Positions 1 to 5,632 of a stretch of 5,632 nucleotides of DNA are shown piece by piece; position 1 is the first letter of the stretch, and each line of letters opens with the position of its first letter. The position numbers and the translations under genes were made by a program. The stretch comes from CAZSVI01 sp964610205 (GTDB taxonomy: Bacteria > Bacillota > Clostridia > DSM-8532): NCBI GenBank assembly GCA_964610205.1, contig CAZSVI010000173.1, positions 1 through 5,632 on the forward strand, written 5' to 3'. The notes below the pieces were generated by a model that was given only the letters and a program-made list of their open reading frames with translations, searched no databases and was not told the origin of the DNA.

Positions 1-11
1 TCCGTACTAAT

Positions 12-575
12 TTAATATCTAAGATTTGCGTCCATATTTGAAAGCTTTTCATCAATAATAAAAATTTGAGTTTTTTTTGCGTTTGCCCGGGCAAGCGCAA
101 CCCTCTGCCTCTGCCCGCCGGACAAATTCGAAGGACGTCTTCTTTCAAACTCGGTTAGCCCGACTACTTTCAATGCCTGATCGGTGCGTCCTCTTATTTC
201 AAATTTCGGTATTCTGGCATTAACCAGGCCAAATTCAATATTTTCTCTCACCGTCATGTGAGGATAGAGCGCATAGTTCTGAAAAACCATTGCCAGGCCT
301 CTGTCGCCAGGCTCCAGATTTGTTATATCTACTTCGCCAATTTTAATTTGTCCCGACGTTATCTCCTCAAGACCGGCAATCATACGCAGCAGTGTCGTCT
401 TGCCGCAGCCCGAGGGACCAACGAGGACGGTAAAGCTTCCTCCCGGAATTTTGATGCTGACGTCATTAACCGCCCGCTTACCCTCGGGAACAGTTGTGTC
501 AGCTCCCTTTTTTATGCGTTTGGGCTTTACGGCTCCGTATATTTTTACTATGTTCTTTATCTCAATATCAGACAT
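12..575 (-). pseudogene. Carbohydrate ABC transporter ATP-binding protein (MsmK/UgpC-like), cut short by an in-frame stop
   Basis: This is the nucleotide-binding subunit of a sugar importer, which would power a membrane permease from the cytoplasmic face. Counting from MSDIEI (187 residues), it shows the A-loop Tyr13, Walker A GPSGCGKT (53-60), Q-loop Gln99, signature LSGGQ (151-155), Walker B IFIIDE (171-176) and D-loop SNMD (179-182). It then stops before the H-loop histidine and the C-terminal OB-fold regulatory domain; family members are usually about 360-370 residues. Reading through the TAA at 12-14, the frame continues I-S-T-(E/D), which aligns with the family pattern LR-x-Q-M-R-T-E. 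A CAA to TAA nonsense change therefore fits better than a frameshift. The near-invariant Pro after the Walker B Glu is Lys177. About 16 extra, Lys-rich residues lie between the A-loop and Walker A (about 15-34). It overlaps the deacetylase gene by 8 bases. Family assignment is firm; loss of function is inferred, and an assembly error is possible. Confidence 0.8.
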
Positions 576-1323
576 TCTGTTTCCTTTCAAGTTCTGCAAA
601 GCTAATCAGCCCAGCCACGTTTTTTTTGATGTATTCTTTTATTTCAGGATCCTTCAGGACGGCGCCCTCCACCGTACGCGAATAACTGTATGATGATATT
701 TGAAAGATTTCCCTGTCAAGATATCCGGGGTGAGCCATCAACTCGACGATCTCCCTTTCGGAGTTCTCAATAATAAGCATTTTCAGCTTCTCCTTCATCG
801 ATGTAAATCCTTCACCCTCCTTTTGTTTGAACCTGCTCTCAAAATAAACGCCTTTATACTGTTTGGTATCATACTGCCTGAGAGGGATCCCAATTTTTTC
901 ACTAAGCCTTTTTGCTTGCCTTTCCGCCTTCGGAAAGATCTGGTGAAGATAAAGATGGGAATCCAGATGGGTCGGTTCTTTACCTGTTAACACGGCAAAT
1001 TTATCATATTGTGCCGCATACTCGCTGTAAAGCTCTTCCTCATCATATTGTTCATCGTCTTTCAGTATACTGGGTTTTATAAAACTTCCGTCTTCATCCA
1101 CCAGACTTTTACAGACAGTGAGAGGCTTGCCAATACTCAAATTCAAGTGCAGCCCAGCCTTCAGCTTTGTGCAGCTTTTTGCAAGCTGCGCAGCAAGCTC
1201 GCTGCCCGAAGTGTTAACCATCATCGTTGTTGAGGTGACAACACCGTTTATAATAGCGTCATATATACCGTAGGTGACGCCGTTCGTTAAACCGAAGTCG
1301 TCGGCGTTAATGATCAGTTTCAT
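568..1323 (-). CDS. ChbG/YdjC-family carbohydrate deacetylase
   Basis: This is a 251-residue metal-dependent cytoplasmic hydrolase of the YdjC/ChbG family. The best-known member, E. coli ChbG, removes one N-acetyl group from chitobiose or its phosphate so that the partner GH4 enzyme can cleave it. Visible motifs are NADDFG near the N-terminus (Asp8, Asp9), GLHLNL (His59), THLDSH (119-123: His119, Asp121, His123) and HPGYLD (198-203: His198, Asp203). These are the places where the family carries its metal ligands and catalytic acid/base residues. The length is normal and there is no signal peptide. The ATG overlaps the stop of the GH4 gene as ATGA, and I see no Shine-Dalgarno sequence before it, so translation probably depends on reinitiation by ribosomes finishing the GH4 gene. 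The stop is embedded in the start of the next gene. The family is clear. The exact substrate (N-acetylated or O-acetylated sugar, phosphorylated or not) cannot be read from sequence, so no symbol is given. Confidence 0.88.
   Translation of the reverse strand: MKLIINADDFGLTNGVTYGIYDAIINGVVTSTTMMVNTSGSELAAQLAKSCTKLKAGLHLNLSIGKPLTVCKSLVDEDGSFIKPSILKDDEQYDEEELYSEYAAQYDKFAVLTGKEPTHLDSHLYLHQIFPKAERQAKRLSEKIGIPLRQYDTKQYKGVYFESRFKQKEGEGFTSMKEKLKMLIIENSEREIVELMAHPGYLDREIFQISSYSYSRTVEGAVLKDPEIKEYIKKNVAGLISFAELERKQNV
581..587 (-). promoter_or_regulatory. Ribosome binding site that fixes the start of the ABC ATPase gene
   Basis: On the minus strand AAAGGAA lies 5 bases before the ATG at 573-575. This supports the MSDIEI start over an upstream in-frame TTG at 597-599, which has no Shine-Dalgarno sequence and would add eight residues (MQNLKGNR) not expected in the family. 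The site lies inside the last codons of the deacetylase gene. Confidence 0.7.
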
Positions 1324-2642
1324 ACGAGTTCAGGCCAATAGCCCATATTCGCATCAATCAGATCATCCAGAATCGCCTTAGCCTTCGCTGCGTCGCCGAT
1401 TGTACGGTTTATTGTCAATGCCTGAAGAGCTTTTTTGTACGAGCCTTCAAAATATGACTCCACAGCCAGCGCCTCATAAGCATATTGATTTTCCATTAGC
1501 CCTTTTGTAAAAATATCGATTTCTCCAAAAGCAAGGGGCATAACGCCCTGGTTATTAACTATGGCAGTGCACTCCACCATTGCATCCCGGTGGAAATTTG
1601 AGATTACGCCATTATTTTTTGCTATCATAACAAATATTCCCCCTCCGTTATACGCAATATTTTTTGCTACATCAACAATCATGTCGGCGTGGGCTTCGTT
1701 TTTGGCAATCAATGATCCTTTTGCAGTCTTGTCCCTTTGTACCCTTGCGCACTCGTCGAATACTCTTCTCTCTCTGCCGCATATCACCTCGTCCGCCCGT
1801 GTATAATCCTTGTTTGCATGAGCAGCCTTATACTCGGGGTACAGATAATATTGAAGATATGTATTAGGAATATAATCGGGAAAATCCCTCAAAATTGTCC
1901 GCACCATACCATATGTGTCAAGCCATGATTGATCCCTCTCCTTGGCGTCGGCAGGCAGGAACCCGTTCTTTAATACCATTTCTCTGATGACAGGAACCAA
2001 ATCGATACCATGATTGTCATAAAGATGTTTAAACCAACCAAAATGATTCAAACCGAAATATATAGGAAGCAATGTCCTGTAATCGATATTGAGCAATTTG
2101 CCGTATGACTTAAGAAGATTCACGGGCTGATCGCACATGTTGATAATCTTTTTATCATTTGGAAATACCTTATCCAGCGCGACCGCAACAATCGCGGCCG
2201 GATTGGTATAGTTCAGAATCCACGGGTTGTCGGAGTATTTTCTTGCGTCGTTGACAATTTCAATCATATCCTTTATCGATCGCATACCGTAAGCAAAACC
2301 GCCCGCACCGCAAGTTTCCTGCCCGACCACACCATGGGAAAGCGGAATATGCTCGTCGAGAAGACGCATTTTATAGCCGCCGGCACGTATTTGGCAAAAT
2401 ACATAATCTACATTTTCATAAGCGGCTCTTTTTTCTGTGGTATAAGAAAATGTCAATTCGGGATACTCCTCTTTAAAGAGTATCTCCGCAAACTTACCAA
2501 TACTTTCCTGCCTCTTTTTATCAATATCGTAAAGCCGCAGCTCTTCAAGGGGGAATTCCTGTTTCTTAACACATAAGCTTTTCAGTAAACCGGGAGTCCA
2601 GGTTGAGCCCCCACCCACCAGAACGATTTTATATCTTTTCAT
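1320..2642 (-). CDS. GH4-family NAD- and metal-dependent glycosidase, GlvA/MalH-like (probable 6-phospho-alpha-glucosidase type)
   Basis: This 440-residue protein has the normal length for glycoside hydrolase family 4. These enzymes use NAD+ and a divalent metal, usually Mn2+, to oxidise C3 of the sugar, eliminate the aglycone and re-reduce the product. An N-terminal Rossmann segment shows VGGGSTWTPG (9-18) and LYDID (37-41). HGVVGQETCGAGG (103-115), NYTNPAA (144-150), the metal Cys170 with Asp171, the metal His200 in GLNHFGW, and Tyr265 in TYLQYYLYPE fit the GlvA layout, where an Asp next to the Cys and a Tyr near 265 are catalytic. The HGVVGQETCG block and overall length favour the maltose-6-phosphate hydrolase branch over the CelF/ChbF beta branch. 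The motif CDQP departs from the CDMP typical of that branch, and no PTS gene is in view, so the substrate is uncertain. It is the first gene of the operon. GAGGA lies 4 bases before the ATG. Confidence 0.88.
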   Translation of the reverse strand: MKRYKIVLVGGGSTWTPGLLKSLCVKKQEFPLEELRLYDIDKKRQESIGKFAEILFKEEYPELTFSYTTEKRAAYENVDYVFCQIRAGGYKMRLLDEHIPLSHGVVGQETCGAGGFAYGMRSIKDMIEIVNDARKYSDNPWILNYTNPAAIVAVALDKVFPNDKKIINMCDQPVNLLKSYGKLLNIDYRTLLPIYFGLNHFGWFKHLYDNHGIDLVPVIREMVLKNGFLPADAKERDQSWLDTYGMVRTILRDFPDYIPNTYLQYYLYPEYKAAHANKDYTRADEVICGRERRVFDECARVQRDKTAKGSLIAKNEAHADMIVDVAKNIAYNGGGIFVMIAKNNGVISNFHRDAMVECTAIVNNQGVMPLAFGEIDIFTKGLMENQYAYEALAVESYFEGSYKKALQALTINRTIGDAAKAKAILDDLIDANMGYWPELV

Positions 2643-2681
2643 AATGTCCTCACAAAGTTGTTTGACCTGTAATTTCTTCCG

Positions 2682-2710
2682 ATTATATACCCGCGTTATA
2701 TGTAAGTCAA
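2682..2710 (-). promoter_or_regulatory. Sigma-A promoter of the GH4-deacetylase-ABC operon
   Basis: On the minus strand a -35 box TTGACT (2705-2710) and a -10 box TATAAT (2682-2687) are separated by exactly 17 bases, close to the bacterial consensus. Transcription should start near 2675, giving a leader of about 33 bases before the GH4 ATG, with its ribosome binding site at 2647-2652. A promoter this strong suggests that control is exerted by a repressor or by a dedicated upstream site rather than by weak core elements. Confidence 0.8.
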
Positions 2711-2712
2711 TT

Positions 2713-2748
2713 CAAAACAGCCATAATGTAACATAGTAACACTGTTTG
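2713..2748 (-). promoter_or_regulatory. Candidate operator upstream of the operon promoter
   Basis: Just upstream of the -35 box, the minus strand carries CAAACAG (2742-2748) and CTGTTTTG (2713-2720), an imperfect inverted repeat with 21 bases between the arms. Inside it GTTAC occurs twice, 8 bases apart. The position suits an activator or repressor of the sugar operon. No specific regulator family is recognised and the DNA is AT-rich, so chance is possible. Confidence 0.3.
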
Positions 2749-2897
2749 TATAATGTTTTTCTGTGAGTAATAAATTACTTATTGACCGATATAAAAAATC
2801 ACCTTTTTAATATATTAAGAGCTGTTTGAGAAAGACGATATTTTTTCTGAAGATAAATTAACGATTTTTACTTACCTGATCACCTTTTTAATTAAGA
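2741..2897 (-). repeat. Diverged tandem duplication of a unit of about 80 bp downstream of copA
   Basis: Two abutting units, 2821-2897 (77 bp) and 2741-2820 (80 bp), share five blocks in the same order on the minus strand: TCTTAAT, TTAAAAAGGTGAT, TAATTTAT, CAGAAAAA and CAAACAG. The longest exact match, at 2798-2811 and 2879-2892, is 14 bp. The upstream copy begins in the last sense codon and stop of copA, so the duplication seems to have included the gene end. The spacer was thereby lengthened and a decayed copy left before the operon promoter. Function unknown. Confidence 0.6.
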
Positions 2898-5348
2898 AGG
2901 CTTAAAACTTTTAAGCCTCAAAGCGTTCATCAATACGGAAATCGAGCTGAACGTCATTGCACCGGCTGCAATAACCGGGTTTAAAAGGGGGCCTCCGAAA
3001 AGATAGAGCAATCCTGCCGCAACGGGTATTCCCGCCGAATTATATGCAAATGCCCAGAATAAATTCTGCCTGATATTCCGGATTGTCCTTTTGCTTAATT
3101 GTATTGATGCGGAAACGTCCATCAAATCACTCCGCATAAGCACAATATCAGCAGATTCTATAGCCACATCCGTACCTGATCCTATGGCAATACCTATATC
3201 TGCCTGAACCAATGCCGGAGCGTCATTTATTCCGTCACCCACCATGGCAACCTTATACCCTTCATCCTGAAGCTTCCTCACCTCGTCGGCCTTATCCCGC
3301 GGAAGAACTTCGGCAAGTATCCTGTCTATACCGGCCTGTTTTGCTATAGCTTCGGCAGTTTTTCGATTGTCCCCCGTAAGCATGACAACCTGCAAGCCCA
3401 GTTGATGGAGCTTTTCAATGGCTTTTCTGCTGTTCGGTTTCATAACATCAGCCACTGCTATCAGACCCTGCAATGTATCATCCACCGCAATAAACATGGT
3501 TGTTTTTCCTTCTTCCGACAGTCTGTCCGAATCATCCTGCAAAGCAAGCTTAACACCCTCGTTTTCCATAAACCTTTTATTACCCATAAGAATTCTTTTA
3601 CCCTGAATAGAAGATTTAATGCCGTACCCGGGAACTGCCTCGAATTTTTCAATCCCCGGTAATTCCACATTCTTTTCTCTGGCCCTGGTTACAATCGCTT
3701 CTCCCAACGGGTGTTCCGAACCCTTTTCCGCAGAAGCGGACAGTCTTAACAGCTCGTTTTCGCTTATGCTCCCAACGGTGATAATCTCCGTAACCACAGG
3801 TTTTCCCTCCGTTATTGTTCCGGTTTTGTCAAACACAACCGTATCAATATTGTGTGCTGTTTCCAACGCTTCTCCGCTTTTAATCAACACACCGAATTCT
3901 GCACCCTTCCCTGTGCCCACCATAATCGCCGTCGGCGTTGCAAGCCCAAGCGCACAGGGGCATGCAATAACCAGTACCGAGATAAATATTGTAAGTGAAA
4001 AGACAACGGCCGTACCCGAAACATACCAGGCAATTCCTGCCAGTATCGCTATGATAATAACTACCGGAACAAAATAGCCTGCAATAATATTTGCCATTCT
4101 GGCAATGGGAGCCTTTGAACCCTGAGCATCCTCCACAAGCTTTATAATCTGGGCAAGGGTTGTGTCTTTTCCCACTTTTGTCGCTTTAAACAGTATTGTA
4201 CCGTTTTTATTTATACTGGCGCCGGTTACCATGTCGCCCTTATTTTTTTCCATTGGAATACTCTCGCCTGTCAGCATGGATTCATCGACGGACGTACTGC
4301 CTTCTGTCACTTCACCGTCCACCGGTATTCTTTCACCGGGTTTTGCAAGGATAATATCGCCAACTTCAACCTCCTCAACCGGTATGGTTATTTCCCTGCC
4401 GTCATGTACAACCGTTGCCGTTTCAGGTGTTAGTTCCATCAACTTTTTTATTGCCTCTGAAGTTTTCCCTTTTGTAACGGATTCCAGGTATTTTCCTAAA
4501 AGAATTAAGGCTATAATCACTCCTGCTGTTTCAAAATATAGTTCATGGGCATATTCAATATTTCCGTTAATAATCCTGATTATCGCATAAACCCCATACA
4601 AGAATGCGGCGCTTGTGCCTATCGCTATGAGTGAGTCCATATTCGGCTGACGTCTCAGCAGTCTGCCAAACCCTACTGTATAAAACCTGCAGCCCGATAT
4701 AATAACGGGTATAACCAGAAGCAGCTGAACCAACCCAAAATTTAAAGGATGGGTATCAGGCATAATAATATGCGGAACAGGAAGACCCATCATATGACCC
4801 ATTGAAACATATAACAAAGGTATGGTGAACATACCGGAGATTAAAAATTTAATCCATAATGATTTGACTTCTTTTTCCCTTCGTTCTCTTTCCATGTCCT
4901 TCTGCTCTTTTGTTTCGATTTCAAGAGGCTTATATCCGGCCTTTTCTATTGTACTTTTAATTTCTGAAATTCTTGTTTCGGAAGAATTGTATACCACTTT
5001 AACCCTTTCGGCAGCCAGGTTTACTCTTACTTCTTCCATTCCGGGAAGCTTTTTTATTGATTTTTCAACCGCATTGGCACAGGAGGCACAGGTCATTCCT
5101 ATAACAGGTATAACAACCTCGCGTTTGATTTTATCCTGATTTTCATACGCACTATAACCCAACTTCCTTATTTCCTCTTTTATATCCGATACATTGGTTA
5201 TTTCCTCGTTATAATCTAAATAAAGCCTTTCAGTGGCTAAATTAACATTCACAGAATGCACGCCGTCCAACTCACTCAACCTGTTTTCTATTGCCCTTGC
5301 ACAGGATGCGCATGTCATTCTCGATATATTCAAGGTTTCCTTTTTCAT
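2892..5348 (-). CDS. copA: Copper-exporting P1B-type ATPase with two heavy-metal-associated domains
   Basis: This complete 818-residue pump sits in the cytoplasmic membrane and uses ATP to export Cu+, giving copper tolerance. Two N-terminal HMA domains bind metal through CxxC sites: MTCASC (Cys13, Cys16) and GMTCASC (Cys87, Cys90). Next come membrane helices from about 165, the actuator TGES (360-363), the transport-site CPC (463-465) in CPCALGLATP, phosphorylation site DKTGT (Asp507), SEHP (545-548) of the nucleotide domain, TGDN (658-661) and GDGINDAP (704-711). The last two helices carry Tyr769-Asn770 and Met798 with Ser802. Together with CPC these mark the Cu+ (P1B-1) class rather than Zn/Cd pumps. 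The length matches two-HMA CopA proteins. The only small oddity is Arg10 where HMA1 usually has Gly before MTC. The ATG follows a purine-rich tract ending AAGG, 4 bases upstream. No csoR, copY or copZ is visible beside it, so it appears to be transcribed alone. Copper control is expected but not demonstrated. Confidence 0.96.
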   Translation of the reverse strand: MKKETLNISRMTCASCARAIENRLSELDGVHSVNVNLATERLYLDYNEEITNVSDIKEEIRKLGYSAYENQDKIKREVVIPVIGMTCASCANAVEKSIKKLPGMEEVRVNLAAERVKVVYNSSETRISEIKSTIEKAGYKPLEIETKEQKDMERERREKEVKSLWIKFLISGMFTIPLLYVSMGHMMGLPVPHIIMPDTHPLNFGLVQLLLVIPVIISGCRFYTVGFGRLLRRQPNMDSLIAIGTSAAFLYGVYAIIRIINGNIEYAHELYFETAGVIIALILLGKYLESVTKGKTSEAIKKLMELTPETATVVHDGREITIPVEEVEVGDIILAKPGERIPVDGEVTEGSTSVDESMLTGESIPMEKNKGDMVTGASINKNGTILFKATKVGKDTTLAQIIKLVEDAQGSKAPIARMANIIAGYFVPVVIIIAILAGIAWYVSGTAVVFSLTIFISVLVIACPCALGLATPTAIMVGTGKGAEFGVLIKSGEALETAHNIDTVVFDKTGTITEGKPVVTEIITVGSISENELLRLSASAEKGSEHPLGEAIVTRAREKNVELPGIEKFEAVPGYGIKSSIQGKRILMGNKRFMENEGVKLALQDDSDRLSEEGKTTMFIAVDDTLQGLIAVADVMKPNSRKAIEKLHQLGLQVVMLTGDNRKTAEAIAKQAGIDRILAEVLPRDKADEVRKLQDEGYKVAMVGDGINDAPALVQADIGIAIGSGTDVAIESADIVLMRSDLMDVSASIQLSKRTIRNIRQNLFWAFAYNSAGIPVAAGLLYLFGGPLLNPVIAAGAMTFSSISVLMNALRLKSFKPS
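2899..2917 (-). terminator. Palindrome in the copA 3' end, possible weak terminator
   Basis: A perfect 9+1+9 palindrome (arms GGCTTAAAA and TTTTAAGCC) lies inside the last codons of copA, encoding part of RLKSFKPS. On the minus-strand transcript it can form an 8-bp stem with a 3-base loop, followed by TTCTTAATT, a broken T-rich stretch overlapping the stop codon. No better hairpin with a T-tract is visible in the gap after the gene, so this is the best candidate for copA termination. It is AT-rich and its tail is poor. Confidence 0.4.
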
Positions 5349-5392
5349 GGTACCTTGTCCTCTCCTCTCTCTCGTTTCATTAGGATAAAAAT

Positions 5393-5401
5393 ATTATATC
5401 A
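5393..5401 (-). promoter_or_regulatory. Extended -10 promoter of copA
   Basis: The minus strand reads TGATATAAT, a perfect TATAAT (5393-5398) with a TGn extension. No good -35 box lies 16-18 bases upstream; the 17-base position reads TGGGAT. Transcription should begin near 5386, giving a leader of about 37 bases that contains the purine-rich ribosome binding tract. Directly upstream of TATAAT lies ATCA-N6-TGAT (5400-5413), a short inverted repeat that could be an operator. It does not resemble the CopY box TACAnnTGTA. Confidence 0.55.
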
Positions 5402-5461
5402 TCAAATGCGTGATAATCCCACTTTTTCATGTTTACTGATCATATAAAGGAGTCTATTCAG

Positions 5462-5475
5462 AGGTAACCCTCTCA
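5462..5475 (+). other. Small hairpin followed by a short T run
   Basis: AGAGG-TAAC-CCTCT forms a perfect 5-bp stem with a 4-base loop. On the plus strand it is followed by CAATTTTTG, resembling a very weak terminator or attenuator reading away from copA. The other strand has no T run after it. The role is unclear because no plus-strand gene is seen to its left. Confidence 0.2.
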
Positions 5476-5487
5476 ATTTTTGATAGA

Positions 5488-5632
5488 ATGATTATAAAAG
5501 GTCATATACTTTTAAAGAGAGATCCGGTCATAGAAGGATTGATTTGTGTTCTATCCACTCTGGAAATAGGTCCATCTGTGTCAAAAGCAGCTAATAAAAA
5601 ATACCTTGATGCTGTAGCTTTAGCTGACTTTC
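5488..5632 (+). CDS. Unrecognised partial open frame running off the right edge
   Basis: From an ATG at 5488 the plus strand stays open for 48 codons to the window end; the frame is already open from 5440. The product begins MIIKGHILLKRDPV and later reads SKAANKKYLDAVAL. I do not recognise a family or domain. There is no good Shine-Dalgarno sequence next to the ATG. An AAAGGAG at 5446-5452 is too far away and has no ATG, GTG or TTG in this frame at a suitable distance. A competing minus-strand frame enters from the right and stops at 5502-5504 (43 codons), so the coding strand is undecided. If real, it would be divergent from copA, and its promoter would lie in the 139-base gap between them. 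Confidence 0.25.
   Translation, partial: MIIKGHILLKRDPVIEGLICVLSTLEIGPSVSKAANKKYLDAVALADF

Noticed and set aside
576..599. Longer ABC ATPase starting at the TTG at 597-599
   Set aside because: The ATG at 573-575 has AAAGGAA 5 bases upstream and gives the normal family N-terminus; the TTG has no ribosome binding site.
258..605. Plus-strand open frames of 115 and 97 codons over the ABC ATPase gene
   Set aside because: They are antisense to Walker A and signature motifs, mutually overlapping, and have no recognisable domain.
1320..2642. GH4 enzyme as a CelF/ChbF-type 6-phospho-beta-glucosidase
   Set aside because: The metal-site motif is CDQP with catalytic Asp, not CNVP, and HGVVGQETCG resembles GlvA/MalH. 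The beta branch cannot be excluded without a phylogeny.
2782..2816. Plus-strand promoter with TTGACC and TATATT
   Set aside because: The spacing is 23 bases, outside the workable range, and no plus-strand gene follows.
3619..4077. 152-codon open frame on the plus strand
   Set aside because: It lies wholly antisense to the conserved CopA catalytic region; its Ser/Pro/Thr/Ile-rich translation is typical of a shadow frame, and it has no supporting start signal.
4162..4590. 142-codon open frame on the plus strand
   Set aside because: It is antisense to the CopA actuator domain and first helices. The hydrophobic, Ser-rich composition comes from the complement of membrane codons and charged residues.
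5349..5354. KpnI site GGTACC directly before the copA ATG, and a HindIII site AAGCTT in the ABC gene, as signs of cloning
   Set aside because: Single six-base sites are expected by chance in 5.6 kb, and the surrounding sequence is continuous natural-looking DNA.

Overview
The window looks like a low-to-moderate GC Gram-positive chromosome, most likely a member of the Clostridia. The signs are strong purine-rich ribosome binding sites, a textbook sigma-A promoter, AT-rich intergenic DNA, and Clostridia-like versions of a GH4 glycosidase, an MsmK/UgpC-type ABC ATPase and a two-HMA copper ATPase. The lineage call is an inference from protein style. No rRNA, tRNA, CRISPR array or intact mobile element is visible.

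All convincing genes are on the minus strand, so the window is described from right to left. At the right edge (5488-5632, plus strand) an open frame runs off the window; I do not recognise it and support is weak. Next is copA (5348-2892), a complete 818-residue P1B-1 Cu+-exporting ATPase behind an extended -10 promoter. It has no regulator or chaperone gene in view. Its last codons form a perfect 19-bp palindrome that may act as a weak terminator.

The 249-bp gap 2643-2891 holds two diverged, directly abutting copies of a roughly 80-bp unit, the first of which includes the copA stop codon. It also holds an operator-like inverted repeat and a near-consensus sigma-A promoter (TTGACT, 17 bp, TATAAT). 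That promoter drives a tight operon: a GH4 glycosidase closest to GlvA/MalH-type 6-phospho-alpha-glucosidases (2642-1320), a ChbG/YdjC-family carbohydrate deacetylase (1323-568), and a carbohydrate ABC transporter ATPase (575 to the left edge). The genes overlap by 4 and 8 bases, which implies translational coupling.

The operon pairs a deacetylase with a GH4 hydrolase, as the E. coli chb chitobiose operon does, but the visible transport component is an ABC ATPase rather than a PTS. The likely job is uptake, deacylation and cleavage of an acetylated or N-acetylated di- or oligosaccharide; the substrate is inferred. Two oddities stand out. The GH4 metal-site motif reads CDQP instead of the expected CDMP. 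The ABC ATPase is interrupted by an in-frame TAA where its family usually has a glutamine codon, so it is probably a pseudogene or contains an assembly error. I found no clearly new multi-gene system.
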